A model generated the notes under the pieces. It was not told the origin of the DNA and made no database searches. It saw only the letters and a list, made by a program, of their open reading frames with translations. A program made the position numbers and the translations under genes. Positions 18,719 to 27,766 of a stretch of DNA of 64,000 bases are shown piece after piece (the stretch's first letter is position 1; each line of letters starts with the position of its first letter). Origin of the DNA: Parazoarcus communis (GTDB taxonomy: Bacteria > Pseudomonadota > Gammaproteobacteria > Burkholderiales > Rhodocyclaceae); assembly GCF_003111665.1 (NCBI RefSeq), contig NZ_CP022188.1:1054001-1118000 (forward strand), written 5' to 3'.

Positions 18719-19204
18719 TTACGAATACCCCACCAGACGCCCGAGCAGCACCACCACCAGCCAGGCCAGCAGCGACACAAGCGCTGCGAAGCGCACCCGC
18801 CCGGGCAGCTTAGGCGCTGCGGTTTCCGAACGCAGCAAGGTATCAAGTCCGGTCGTGCGCAAGGCCAGTGCGTTGGCCGTCGCCACACCGACGATCGCCA
18901 TCTTGGCCAGAAACAAGCCGGATGCCGCGTACTCGGTGGCTCGCGCGATGAACATCAACCCCCCGGCGCCCGCGGCGAGCATCAGCCCGAATGCTGCGGT
19001 ACGCGTCAGCACGTGCCACAGCGGCGCCAGTGGCAGCGCGCGCCACGCGCCGAGCAAGCGCAGGTCGAGCGGGACGATGGCACCGACGAGCAGCGCCACC
19101 CCGAGGATATGAGCTGCGTTGACCAGCGGGTAGACCCACATCGAAGCCCGCAGCGCGCGCGCAAGCACCGATCCCTCGAGGGTAAGCAGGCAGGTGTCGA
19201 TCAT
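18719..19204 (-). CDS. DUF6644-like inner-membrane protein
   Basis: A 161-residue protein with about four hydrophobic helices (around 28-48, 66-88, 95-115 and 138-158). The N-terminal pattern ALRASMWVYPLVNAAHILGVALL with conserved His resembles the DUF6644 family of small membrane proteins, whose function is unknown. It follows the DUF6152 gene by 16 nt in the same direction, the two forming a likely pair, and lies 115 nt upstream of urtA. The weak ribosome site leaves the exact start uncertain. Confidence 0.6.
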   Translation of the reverse strand: MIDTCLLTLEGSVLARALRASMWVYPLVNAAHILGVALLVGAIVPLDLRLLGAWRALPLAPLWHVLTRTAAFGLMLAAGAGGLMFIARATEYAASGLFLAKMAIVGVATANALALRTTGLDTLLRSETAAPKLPGRVRFAALVSLLAWLVVVLLGRLVGYS

Positions 19205-19220
19205 GGGCGCAGCTCAAGAC

Positions 19221-19607
19221 TCAGGACTTGCGATCCGGATAGAGGTTGTGGCTCTTGCCGTCAATGATGATGCGTTCGGCTTTCATCACGCGCTGTTCAG
19301 GGTTGGACGAACGGTGACCATGCACCGTGATGACGCGGCCAACACCGAGCATCTCGTCGCTAAGGCCGGCGCGCTCGTTGCGCCACGGCTGCCCGACTTC
19401 AACCACCCAGTTTTCATCCTTGACGGCGACATTCAACTCCCCGTGCGGGTTGCCCAGACGTGCCTTGGTGATCGTGCCGGTCAGCTCGAACTCCACGTCC
19501 GTCGCCCACGCCCAGCCGTGATGCGCGAGTGAGGCCTGAGCCACGAACATGCCAATGACCAGCGCCAGCCCGGCCAGCCACACCTGAGATTTCGCGAACG
19601 TTTTCAT
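19221..19607 (-). CDS. DUF6152-like exported protein
   Basis: A 128-residue secreted protein; ATG at 19607 (MKTFAKSQ) has GGAGG upstream and opens a signal peptide ending around residue 28 (ASLAHHG). The mature N-terminus HHGWAWATD, followed by a small OB-like beta domain (FELTGTITKARLGNPHG), matches DUF6152 proteins. The paired His suggest metal or haem contact, but function is unknown. Cotranscribed with the DUF6644-like gene. Confidence 0.65.
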   Translation of the reverse strand: MKTFAKSQVWLAGLALVIGMFVAQASLAHHGWAWATDVEFELTGTITKARLGNPHGELNVAVKDENWVVEVGQPWRNERAGLSDEMLGVGRVITVHGHRSSNPEQRVMKAERIIIDGKSHNLYPDRKS

Positions 19608-19957
19608 GTCCCACCTCCTCGTCGATCCGCCCATGGAAAACTGCTCCAGCCATACCTCGGCGCAACTGCCACTGTGCCCGAGTGAACATGGACAACGAGG
19701 AGCGGAAAAAGCGCCCGTCGTCAGCAAGTTTTTCGCCAGTGCACACCATGAATCGGCTCCTTGCTTGCCGCCCCCATCGCGCAGGCCAGGGAGGGAGGGA
19801 TGACTTTTCGGGGACTACGCAAGATGGCGCACAGGGTGCGCAGCCCATAAAACCACTACGAAAACATGGTTATTTTGACTTCGGTCAAAATCGCTTAAAT
19901 CCCACGGCAGTAGCATTCGTCGCGTTTCAGTTCTGCTGTCACTACTAGGGAGTAAAG
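19608..19957. other. 350-nt divergent intergenic region before ompW
   Basis: No gene is supported. The half nearest ompW holds the FNR-type box and a matching -10; the remainder shows only short unconvincing frames. Confidence 0.6.
19875..19916 (+). promoter_or_regulatory. FNR/Dnr-type class II promoter of ompW
   Basis: TTGAC-TTCG-GTCAA at 19875-19888 sits inside a perfect 7-4-7 palindrome (19873-19890). A -10-like TAGCAT at 19911-19916 puts the expected start near 19923, so the box centre is at about -41.5, the class II activator position. FNR control of ompW is known in enterobacteria. Confidence 0.6.
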
Positions 19958-20581
19958 ATGAAAAAGAATATCGCCGTCGGGATCCTCGCTGCCGCTTGTA
20001 TCCTGTCCTCCGGTGCCGCTTTTGCAGACGAAAGCGGCTTCATGGTTCGCGCCCGTGCCGTGTCCCTGGATTGGGACAACGACAATGGCGACAACCTTCA
20101 GCATGTCGGCGTTGGCAAGGTAGAAGCCGACAATCGCTGGATCCCTGAAGTCGACATCAGCTACTTCTTCACCAAGAACATCGCTGCAGAACTGGTCCTG
20201 ACCTACCCGCAGAAAGTCGACATCAAGACCTCCGCGCTGGGCAAAATCGGCAGCGTCGATGCCCTGCCGCCGTCACTCCTCGTTCAGTACCATTTCACCG
20301 AACTCGGCGCCTTCAAGCCCTATGTTGGTCTGGGTGTGAACTTCACCATGTTTACCGACCGCAGCTTCGACACCGCTCTGGGCAAGGTCTCGGTGGACGC
20401 CAACACGATGGGCCTGGTCGCCCAGGTCGGCGCCGATTACATGCTGAACAAGAACTGGTCTCTGAATATCGATGCCAAGTACATTCAGATGGAAACCGAC
20501 GTCAAACTCAATGGCGGCAAGATCGGCAAGCTCGGGTTGAACCCCCTGACCCTCGGCATCGGCGTCGGCTACCGCTTCTGA
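19958..20581 (+). CDS. ompW: Outer-membrane protein OmpW
   Basis: A 207-residue eight-stranded beta-barrel protein of the outer membrane, proposed to pass small hydrophobic molecules. Signal peptide to about residue 23 (GAAFADE). The segments VRARAVSLDWDND, IPEVDISYFFTKNIAAELVL (in parts) and PSLLVQYHF, plus the terminal GVGYRF, are diagnostic of OmpW. GGGAG precedes the ATG. Monocistronic, with its own terminator and an FNR-type promoter. Confidence 0.95.
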   Translation: MKKNIAVGILAAACILSSGAAFADESGFMVRARAVSLDWDNDNGDNLQHVGVGKVEADNRWIPEVDISYFFTKNIAAELVLTYPQKVDIKTSALGKIGSVDALPPSLLVQYHFTELGAFKPYVGLGVNFTMFTDRSFDTALGKVSVDANTMGLVAQVGADYMLNKNWSLNIDAKYIQMETDVKLNGGKIGKLGLNPLTLGIGVGYRF

Positions 20582-20604
20582 CCTTGCTGCAAGGTCCCGC
20601 TTTC

Positions 20605-20630
20605 AAGGCACCTCCGGGTGCCTTTTTTGT
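20605..20630 (+). terminator. Rho-independent terminator of ompW
   Basis: AAGGCACC-TCCG-GGTGCCTT stem followed by TTTTTT, 24 nt after the ompW stop. A second short hairpin, GACCTTG-CTG-CAAGGTC, lies just upstream at 20580-20596. Confidence 0.92.
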
Positions 20631-20682
20631 TGGTGTGGCGCGGGGCATACGCGCCGGTTCGAGTCTCGTATCAGCAGCACCG

Positions 20683-20688
20683 TATAAT
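20683..20688 (+). promoter_or_regulatory. -10 TATAAT immediately before dbpA
   Basis: A perfect TATAAT ends only 5 nt before the dbpA ATG and no Shine-Dalgarno is present. If used, transcription would begin at or next to the ATG, giving a leaderless mRNA. No good -35 is seen. Confidence 0.4.
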
Positions 20689-20693
20689 CCGGT

Positions 20694-22127
20694 ATGAACT
20701 CGACACCTGACACTCCCGAAGACGGCGCAGCCCCTGACGCACCCGTCTCTGCTGCGCCTGCATTCGCCGAACTTGCCCTCGCGCCCGAAGTCCTGGCCAA
20801 CCTGAACCAGCTCGGCTACCTCACGATGACGCCAATCCAGGCTGCGGCGCTGCCGCTGGCGCTGGGTGGGCACGATCTCATCGCACAGGCCAAGACCGGC
20901 AGCGGCAAGACGGCCACCTTCGCCCTCCCGCTGCTGGGCAAGCTCAATGCGCGCAGCACGCGGGTTCAGGCCATGGTGCTGTGCCCCACGCGCGAACTGG
21001 CCGACCAGGTCGCCAAGGAGATCCGGCGCCTGGCGCGCGCGGCCGAGAACATCAAGGTGCTGACCCTGTGTGGCGGCTCGCCGATCCGTCCACAGATCAA
21101 CAGCCTGGAGCACGGCGCGCACGTCGTTGTCGGCACGCCGGGGCGCCTGCTCGACCACCTGCAGCGCGACACGCTCAGGCTCGAAGCCCTCAACACCCTG
21201 GTGCTGGACGAGGCTGACCGCATGCTGGACATGGGCTTCTTCGACGATATCGTCGCCGTTGCCGACGCCTGCCCGCCGCACCGCCAGACCCTGCTGTTCT
21301 CCGCCACCTACCCGGACGGCATTGCACGTCTGGCGGCCCGCTTCCTGCGCCAGCCGAAGACGGTGAAGCTCGAGGAGCAGCACGACAGCGGCAAGATCCG
21401 CCAGCGCTTCTACGAAGTCGAGCATGAACAGCGCCTTGAAGGCGTGGTGAAGCTGTTGCAGCACTACCGCCCGGTCAGCACCCTGGCCTTCTGCAACACC
21501 CGCCAGCAATGTCGCGACCTGCTCGAGGTGCTGCAGTCACACGGTATCCACGCCCTTGCCCTGCATGGCGAGCTGGACCAGCGCGAGCGTGACCAGGTAC
21601 TGGTGCAATTTGCCAACCGCAGCTGTTCGGTGCTGGTGGCAACCGACGTCGCCGCCCGTGGCCTGGATATCGCCGGGCTGGAGGCGGTGATCAACGTCGA
21701 CGTCACCCCCGACCCGGAGATCCATGTGCACCGTATCGGCCGCACCGGACGTGCAGACGAGAACGGCTGGGCGCTGAGTCTGGCCAGTCGCGCCGATCAG
21801 CGTCGCATCGCCGCCATCGCGGAGGCGCAGAAGTTCGAGCCCGAATGGCACAGGCTCGACGAGCTCGAAACGACCAGCGACGCCCCCTTGCTGCCGCCGA
21901 TGGCAACCCTGCAGATCCTCGGCGGGCGCAAGGACAAGATCCGGCCCGGCGACGTGCTCGGCGCACTCACCGGCGAAGCCGGCTTCACCCGCGAACAGGT
22001 CGGCAAGATTCAGGTCACCGATGCTTACACCTATGTGGCCGTTGCCCGGGATATCGTATCCGTGGCCGTACGCAAACTGGCAGACGGCAAGATCAAGGGC
22101 AAAAAGGTCAAGGTCAGGTCGATATAG
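20694..22127 (+). CDS. dbpA: DEAD-box ATP-dependent RNA helicase DbpA
   Basis: A 477-residue helicase acting in 50S ribosome assembly. Motifs: Q-motif MTPIQAAALPL, Walker A AKTGSGKT, PTRELADQ, TPGRLLDHL, DEAD (LDEADRMLDMGF), SAT (LFSATYP), ARGLDIAGLE and HRIGRTGRA. The C-terminal RNA-binding domain (about 400-475), opening MATLQILGGRKDKIRPGDVLGAL (around residue 401), is the DbpA-specific module that recognises 23S rRNA hairpin 92. The N-terminal 25 residues are Pro/Ala-rich. Confidence 0.93.
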   Translation: MNSTPDTPEDGAAPDAPVSAAPAFAELALAPEVLANLNQLGYLTMTPIQAAALPLALGGHDLIAQAKTGSGKTATFALPLLGKLNARSTRVQAMVLCPTRELADQVAKEIRRLARAAENIKVLTLCGGSPIRPQINSLEHGAHVVVGTPGRLLDHLQRDTLRLEALNTLVLDEADRMLDMGFFDDIVAVADACPPHRQTLLFSATYPDGIARLAARFLRQPKTVKLEEQHDSGKIRQRFYEVEHEQRLEGVVKLLQHYRPVSTLAFCNTRQQCRDLLEVLQSHGIHALALHGELDQRERDQVLVQFANRSCSVLVATDVAARGLDIAGLEAVINVDVTPDPEIHVHRIGRTGRADENGWALSLASRADQRRIAAIAEAQKFEPEWHRLDELETTSDAPLLPPMATLQILGGRKDKIRPGDVLGALTGEAGFTREQVGKIQVTDAYTYVAVARDIVSVAVRKLADGKIKGKKVKVRSI

Positions 22128-22186
22128 GCGCTTCAGAGCGCTGCAGCGCGCCCTGATCAGGACCTCGTCAATCAAGGACGTAAAGC

Positions 22187-22768
22187 ATGACGAATGGAAT
22201 GATCAAGGGTCGCCTGCTGGCCACCTTCGCACTCGGCCTGCTGCTGAGCGCCCCCGGCTTTGCCGAAAAGCCCGAATGGGCCGGCAAGGACAAGAGCAAG
22301 GATAAATACGAGCAGCGCGACAAGGGCAACAAGGCTCGCACCGAGACCAGATCGCAATCGCGCGAGGAGCGGTATGACCGCAGCCCCCGCGACGACCGGC
22401 GTGATGATCGACGTGACGACCGCAGGTACGACAGTCGTGAACGCTCGAGCAACCATCGATTCCGGGATCACGACCACGATCGGGTCGTCATCCAGAACTA
22501 CTACCGCCAGACCTATTCCAGCAAGCGTTGCCCGCCCGGGCTGAGCAAAAAGGGGAACGGCTGCATGCCCCCCGGACTGGCCAGGAAATGGTCGAAGGGA
22601 CGTCCCTTGCCGCGCGATGTCGTCTTCTACGACCTGCCGCCGGCCATCGTGATCGAGATCGGCGCGCCACCGGCGGGTCATCGCTACGTGCGCGTTGCAG
22701 CCGACATCCTGCTGATCGCGATCGGTACCGGCATGGTGGTGGATGCGATCGAGGATCTGCGCTGGTAA
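22187..22768 (+). CDS. RcnB/CigR-like exported or membrane-anchored protein
   Basis: A 193-residue protein with a signal peptide (to about 25), a highly charged Asp/Arg/Lys-rich middle (28-100), then a two-Cys segment RCPPGLSKKGNGCMPPGLARKW (parts around 113-135) and a C-terminal hydrophobic stretch LLIAIGTGMVVDAI. This layout is typical of the RcnB/CigR group, periplasmic or inner-membrane proteins of stress and metal context. Exact role unknown. Follows dbpA by 59 nt. Confidence 0.7.
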   Translation: MTNGMIKGRLLATFALGLLLSAPGFAEKPEWAGKDKSKDKYEQRDKGNKARTETRSQSREERYDRSPRDDRRDDRRDDRRYDSRERSSNHRFRDHDHDRVVIQNYYRQTYSSKRCPPGLSKKGNGCMPPGLARKWSKGRPLPRDVVFYDLPPAIVIEIGAPPAGHRYVRVAADILLIAIGTGMVVDAIEDLRW

Positions 22769-22795
22769 GTCCGCTGCCGGAACGCCGTACCCGAG

Positions 22796-23320
22796 CTAGG
22801 GTGCGGGCGCTTCCGGGCCGGCCGACCACAGCGGCTGGCCACCCGCATCCAGATGACAGAGGTACACCCTCAGGTCGAACTCAAGCTGGTGATAGGCCGG
22901 CTCCATGTGCGCGCACAGCTGGTAGAAGGCCTTGTCATGGTCTTTCTCCTTCAGGTGCGCGAGCTCGTGCACCACGATCATGCGCAGGAACTCCGGCGGC
23001 ATGTCGCGAAACACGCTGGCGATGCGGATCTCGCGCTTGGCCTTGAGCTTGCCACCCTGTACCCGCGAGATGCTGGTGTGGGTACCGAGCGCATGGCGCA
23101 CCACATGCAGCTTGTTGTCGTAGTTCACCCGCGACAGGGGTGCGGCCTTGCGCATGAAGTCCTGCTTGAGCCCGGTCACGTAGTCGTAGAGCGCGCTATC
23201 GGTGCGCACCGCGTGCGCCACCGGGTAGCGTTGCGCCAGCACATCCGCCAGCCTGCCCTGCTCCATGAGCTGACGAACCTGGGCAAGGAGGGCTTCGGGA
23301 TAGCCGCTGAGGTATTTCAT
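22796..23320 (-). CDS. YgjP-like (DUF45) zinc metallopeptidase
   Basis: A 174-residue soluble protein with the zinc motif VVHELAHLKEKDHDKAFY near residue 117, providing HExxH and a third His, as in YgjP-like (M48-related) peptidases. The N-terminal part is helical and lacks a signal peptide. Substrate unknown. It lies 17 nt upstream of the stop of the ABC exporter on the same strand, so the exporter and this gene may be cotranscribed. Confidence 0.8.
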   Translation of the reverse strand: MKYLSGYPEALLAQVRQLMEQGRLADVLAQRYPVAHAVRTDSALYDYVTGLKQDFMRKAAPLSRVNYDNKLHVVRHALGTHTSISRVQGGKLKAKREIRIASVFRDMPPEFLRMIVVHELAHLKEKDHDKAFYQLCAHMEPAYHQLEFDLRVYLCHLDAGGQPLWSAGPEAPAP

Positions 23321-23337
23321 CGTTTCGCCCCCCGCAC

Positions 23338-25230
23338 TCAGGCGGCCTGCACGACTTCGTCCGCGACCTCGTCACCGGCCTCTTCGCCGAGGAAGCCGCC
23401 GCTCTGGTGCGACCACAGTCGCGCATACAGTCCGCCCTGCGCCATCAGGCTGCGATGGTCGCCTTCCTCGACGATGCGCCCCTTGTCGAGCACGACCAGA
23501 CGGTCCATCGCGGCAATGGTCGACAGGCGGTGCGCAATCGCCACCACTGTCTTTCCCTCCATCAGGCGGTACAGACTGGCCTGGATCGCCACCTCGACCT
23601 CCGAATCGAGCGCGCTCGTGGCCTCGTCCAGCAGCAGGATGGGCGCATCCTTGAGCATGACGCGCGCAATCGCGATGCGCTGACGCTGACCGCCCGAGAG
23701 CTTCACCCCGCGCTCGCCGACATGCGCATCGTAGCCGGTGCGCCCGTGAGGATCGGTCAGGGTCTGGATGAAGTCATGGGCCTCGGCGCGCCTGGCCGCC
23801 GCGATCATGTCTTCATCGGTCGCATCCGGGCGTCCGTACAGGATGTTGTCGCGCACCGAGCGGTGCAGCAGCGAGGTGTCCTGCGTCACCATCCCGACCT
23901 GGGCGCGCAGGCTGTCCTGGGTCACATGCGCAATGTCCTGCCCGTCGATGAGGATGCGCCCCTGCTCGACATCATAAAAACGCAGCAGCAGATTGACGAT
24001 GGTGGATTTGCCCGCACCGGAACGCCCGACCAGTCCGATCTTCTCGCCGGGGCGGATCACCAGGCTCATGTCGTCGATCACCCGCCGAGCCAGGGGGCCA
24101 GTCGCACCGTAGGCAAAGCTCAGCTGCTCGAAACAGATCTCGCCACGGCTGACCTTGAGCGGCTGCGCATCCGGGCGGTCCACAACCTGATGAGGCCGGG
24201 CCAGGGTGTTGATGCCGTCCTGCACCGTGCCCACATGCTCGAACAGGGACGCCATCTCCCACATGATCCAGTGCGACATGCCATTCAGCCGCAGCGCCAT
24301 CGCAGTTGCGGCCGCCACCGCACCGACACCCACCGCGCCCTGCGTCCACAGCCACAGCGCAACGCCTGCCGTGCTCATGATCAGGCCCATGCTCAGGGTG
24401 TGGTTGACCACCTCGATGCTGCTCACCAGCCGCATCTGCGCATGCACGGTGTGCAGAAACTCCTGCATCGCGCCGCGCGCATGCGTGGCTTCGCGCCCGG
24501 CGTGGGAGAACAGCTTTACCGTCGCGATGTTGGTGTACGCATCGGTGATACGGCCGGTCATCAGCGAGCGCGCGTCCGCCTGCGACCGCGAAACCTTCGA
24601 CAGGCGCGGCACGAACCACCACAGGGACAGCAGATAGCAGCCCAGCCAGCCGATGAAGGGCAGCAGCAGCCAGCTGTCGAAGCCCCCCACCACCACGATC
24701 ATGGTGACAAAGTAGATGGTGACGAACACCAGGATGTCGGTGAGGATCAGGATGGTGTCGCGCACCGCGAGTGCGGTCTGCATCACCTTGGCCGCAACCC
24801 GCCCGGCAAACTCGTCCTGATAGAAGGCCATGCTCTGGGCCAGCATCATGCGGTGGAAATTCCACCGCAGCCGCATCGGAAAGTTTCCCGCCAGGGTCTG
24901 GTGCTTGAGCATGGTCTGCAAGGCCACCAGCGCGATGCTTCCGCCGATGATCCCCGCAAGCAGCAGGACAGTGCTCCCCTCTTCGGCCCACAGGCTGGCC
25001 GGCTCCACTTTTGCCAGCCAGTCCACCACCCGCCCGAGCATCGCAAACAGCAGGGCTTCGAAGGCGCCGATGGTGGCCGTGAGCAGCGTCATGCCGGCAA
25101 TGAAGGGGCGCAGACCGGTGGTGCCGGCCCACAGAAAGGCGAAGAAGCCGCGCGGCGGCGAGGAAGGTGCAGCCTCGGGATAGGGGTCGACCAGCTTTTC
25201 AAACAGACGAAACACGCAATGACTCTCCAT
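23338..25230 (-). CDS. ABC exporter, fused membrane and ATPase domains
   Basis: A 630-residue half-transporter that would work as a homodimer. The ATG at 25230 is preferred; the frame is open to 25425 but the extra 65 residues look non-coding. Six-helix membrane domain (about 35-335), then Walker A GRSGAGKST, signature LSGGQRQR, Walker B ILLLDEATSALDSE and switch IAHRLST. This is the MsbA/multidrug type; the substrate cannot be inferred. Divergent from gor. Confidence 0.88.
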   Translation of the reverse strand: MESHCVFRLFEKLVDPYPEAAPSSPPRGFFAFLWAGTTGLRPFIAGMTLLTATIGAFEALLFAMLGRVVDWLAKVEPASLWAEEGSTVLLLAGIIGGSIALVALQTMLKHQTLAGNFPMRLRWNFHRMMLAQSMAFYQDEFAGRVAAKVMQTALAVRDTILILTDILVFVTIYFVTMIVVVGGFDSWLLLPFIGWLGCYLLSLWWFVPRLSKVSRSQADARSLMTGRITDAYTNIATVKLFSHAGREATHARGAMQEFLHTVHAQMRLVSSIEVVNHTLSMGLIMSTAGVALWLWTQGAVGVGAVAAATAMALRLNGMSHWIMWEMASLFEHVGTVQDGINTLARPHQVVDRPDAQPLKVSRGEICFEQLSFAYGATGPLARRVIDDMSLVIRPGEKIGLVGRSGAGKSTIVNLLLRFYDVEQGRILIDGQDIAHVTQDSLRAQVGMVTQDTSLLHRSVRDNILYGRPDATDEDMIAAARRAEAHDFIQTLTDPHGRTGYDAHVGERGVKLSGGQRQRIAIARVMLKDAPILLLDEATSALDSEVEVAIQASLYRLMEGKTVVAIAHRLSTIAAMDRLVVLDKGRIVEEGDHRSLMAQGGLYARLWSHQSGGFLGEEAGDEVADEVVQAA

Positions 25231-25423
25231 GAATACCGGCGGACTTTCAGAGCCGCCGGTCAGTCGACAAGCGGTATACCAGAAGATGCCCTGCGGACCT
25301 GATGCAGGATGAAAACAGCCTCGACGGATCCGGCATCCGCGTTCATGCCGGCACAGAATTTGATACTGTAAGGACAAGACGGTCAGCGGCGACCAATCCG
25401 CTGCACATACAGGAGAGACGGGC

Positions 25424-26761
25424 ATGAACGAGTACGACTATCTGGTGATCGGCGGCGGCAGCGGCGGTGTCGCCACTGCGAGACGGGCGGCGGAATATGG
25501 CGCACGCGTGCTGCTGATCGAAGGCGGTCGCCTGGGTGGCACCTGCGTGAACGTGGGCTGCGTGCCGAAGAAGGTCATGTGGTACGCCGGCGGCATCGCG
25601 CAGACCCTGGCAGACGCACCGGGCTACGGTTTCACCGTTGGCCAGACCTCATTCGACTGGGCCACGCTGAAGCATTCGCGCGACGCCTACATCGACCGCC
25701 TCAACGGCATCTACGCCAACATGCTGGAAAAAGCCGGTGTCAGCCTGGTGCGCGGCTTCGCACGCTTTGTCGATGGCCGCACCGTTGAGGTCAATGGTCA
25801 GCACTACAGCGCCGAACACATCGTGATCGCCACCGGCGGACGGCCCTCGGTACCCGAGATTCCGGGCGCCGTCCTCGGCATCACCTCGGACGGTTTCTTC
25901 ACCCTCGACCATCTGCCCGCACGGGTTGCGGTAGTTGGCAGCGGCTACATTGCGGTCGAGCTCGCCGGGGTGCTCAATGCGCTCGGCAGCAAGGTCACCA
26001 TGCTGGTGCGTGGCGAGCAGCTGTTGCGGCCCTTTGACGCGATGGTGCGTGAAGAGCTGATGACGCAGATGCAGGACGATGGCGTGAACATCCTGACCAG
26101 CACCCAGGCACGTTCGGTCGAGCGCACCCAGAGCGGCGCGCTGCGCGTTGAATGCGATCAGCTCGACCTTGAGGTCGATACCCTGATCTGGGCCATCGGC
26201 CGCGAGGCCAATACCGACCGGCTCGACCTTGCCAACGCCGGCATTACCGCCGAGGCCGGTGGCGTGATCGTCACCGACCCCTGCCAGAACACGTCCACAT
26301 CGGGCATCTATGCCATTGGCGACATTACCGGCCGCGCCGAACTGACGCCGGTGGCCATCGCCGCAGGACGCAAGCTCGCGGCCCGCCTGTTCAAGGGTGA
26401 AGCCGACGCCAGACTCGACTACGACAACATTCCGACGGTGACCTTCAGCCATCCGCCGATCGGCACCATCGGCCTCACCGAGGACGAGGCGCGCAAGCAA
26501 CACGAAACGGTCAAGGTCTACACCACCCGCTTCACCGGCATGTACAACGCGATGACCGAGCACAAGCCGAAAACCGCGATGAAGCTGGTGTGCGCCGGCG
26601 CAGAGGAGCGCGTGGTCGGCTGCCACATCATCGGCGAAGGCGCGGATGAGATGCTGCAGGGCTTCGCTGTGGCGATCAAGATGGGCGCCACCAAGGCCGA
26701 CTTCGATTCTACCGTGGCCATCCACCCGACCAGCGCGGAAGAACTGGTGACGATGCGCTGA
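25424..26761 (+). CDS. gor: Glutathione-disulfide reductase
   Basis: FAD enzyme that reduces glutathione disulfide with NADPH in the cytoplasm. Over 445 residues: FAD motif IGGGSGG (10-15), redox pair C41-V-N-V-G-C46 in [16 protein letters not shown], an NAD(P) Rossmann [11 protein letters not shown] near 170, and the C-terminal catalytic His434/Glu439 in HPTSAEE. The C-terminal dimer interface is complete. AGGAGA precedes the ATG. The [10 protein letters not shown] pattern favours glutathione reductase over lipoamide dehydrogenase. Confidence 0.93.
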   Translation: MNEYDYLVIGGGSGGVATARRAAEYGARVLLIEGGRLGGTCVNVGCVPKKVMWYAGGIAQTLADAPGYGFTVGQTSFDWATLKHSRDAYIDRLNGIYANMLEKAGVSLVRGFARFVDGRTVEVNGQHYSAEHIVIATGGRPSVPEIPGAVLGITSDGFFTLDHLPARVAVVGSGYIAVELAGVLNALGSKVTMLVRGEQLLRPFDAMVREELMTQMQDDGVNILTSTQARSVERTQSGALRVECDQLDLEVDTLIWAIGREANTDRLDLANAGITAEAGGVIVTDPCQNTSTSGIYAIGDITGRAELTPVAIAAGRKLAARLFKGEADARLDYDNIPTVTFSHPPIGTIGLTEDEARKQHETVKVYTTRFTGMYNAMTEHKPKTAMKLVCAGAEERVVGCHIIGEGADEMLQGFAVAIKMGATKADFDSTVAIHPTSAEELVTMR

Positions 26762-26800
26762 CGCCCGTGCCGCTCAAGGGTGCGCGGCGGCCATCGTCCG

Positions 26801-27766
26801 CTAGGCACCCTCGCTCGCGGCGCGGATCTTTGCCATCGCCATCGACGCTGCGGCCGTGCGGGTTTCGACGCCAAGCTTCTCGAACACATGTTCGAGGTGC
26901 TTGTGCACCGTGCGCGGGCTGGTGCCGAGAATGTCGCCGATGTCGCGATTGGTCTTGCCTCGGATCACCCAGTACAGCACCTCGGCCTCGCGCCCGGTGA
27001 GGCGGAAGGCTGCAATCAGGGCCTCGATCGCGCTGGCGTCGTTCTCTTCGCGCAACACCACCAGCCACTCTTCGTCGCCAGTCTGATCGTGGAACGAGGC
27101 CAGCAGGCGACGTGCGCCTTCGCTCGCCACCAGGCCGGGCACCTCACGACGCTCGCGCCGCGCGAGTTCGGCAGCCATGATCCAGTCGAGCAGGCGCGGC
27201 GGTGCAATCTCGCTTGGCTCGCTGCGCCCGGGCTCGAACCAGCTGCGAATCAGCTGGCGTGCCAGCGGGGTCTGCCATACCAGGCGCCCATCGCTTGCTC
27301 GCACCGCGACCGTTGCCTGGCCGAAGGCATCGAGGGCGCTGCGGGCCTGCTTCATCTGACGCGCGTTCTGTACATGGGCAGCAATGCGGGCGAGCACCTC
27401 GGCGGGCTTGATCGGCTTGGTCACGTAGTCGGCGCCGCCGGCGGCAAACGCCGCGACCACATGCTCGGTTTCCGTGAGTCCTGTCATGAAGATGAGCGGG
27501 ATCGCGCGGGTCGCAAAATCGGCCTTGAGCCGCCGGGCAACCTCGAAACCGTCCATGCCGGGCATCAGCGCATCGAGCAGCACGACATCGGGCAGACTCT
27601 GGCGCGCACGCGCAATCGCGCTCTCGCCATTGGTGGCGACCAACACCAGATAGCCGGCTTCGTCGAGCGCATCGTGCAGCAGCGCGAGATTCTCGGGCAC
27701 GTCGTCCACGATCAGCACGATGCCTGCAGCAGCGGGGTCAGCAGCACTCAGGGCAGATGGGCTCAT
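26801..27766 (-). CDS. Response regulator, receiver plus LuxR-type DNA-binding domain
   Basis: A 321-residue regulator. The receiver domain has acidic D21/D22, phospho-acceptor D65 (VVLLDALMPGMDG) and the Lys in YVTKPIKP. A middle region of about 125 residues (PAS-like in position) precedes a LuxR/GerE helix-turn-helix (LTGREAEVLYWVIRGKTNRDIG). The ATG at 27766 overlaps the kinase stop (ATGA), so the cognate partner is the permease-kinase fusion upstream. An alternative ATG at 27790 lies inside the kinase gene. Confidence 0.9.
   Translation of the reverse strand: MSPSALSAADPAAAGIVLIVDDVPENLALLHDALDEAGYLVLVATNGESAIARARQSLPDVVLLDALMPGMDGFEVARRLKADFATRAIPLIFMTGLTETEHVVAAFAAGGADYVTKPIKPAEVLARIAAHVQNARQMKQARSALDAFGQATVAVRASDGRLVWQTPLARQLIRSWFEPGRSEPSEIAPPRLLDWIMAAELARRERREVPGLVASEGARRLLASFHDQTGDEEWLVVLREENDASAIEALIAAFRLTGREAEVLYWVIRGKTNRDIGDILGTSPRTVHKHLEHVFEKLGVETRTAAASMAMAKIRAASEGA

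Noticed and set aside
18640..18721. Two near sigma-54 motifs upstream of urtA
   Set aside because: In both, the GG and GC pairs are 9 instead of 10 nt apart, which is not functional spacing.
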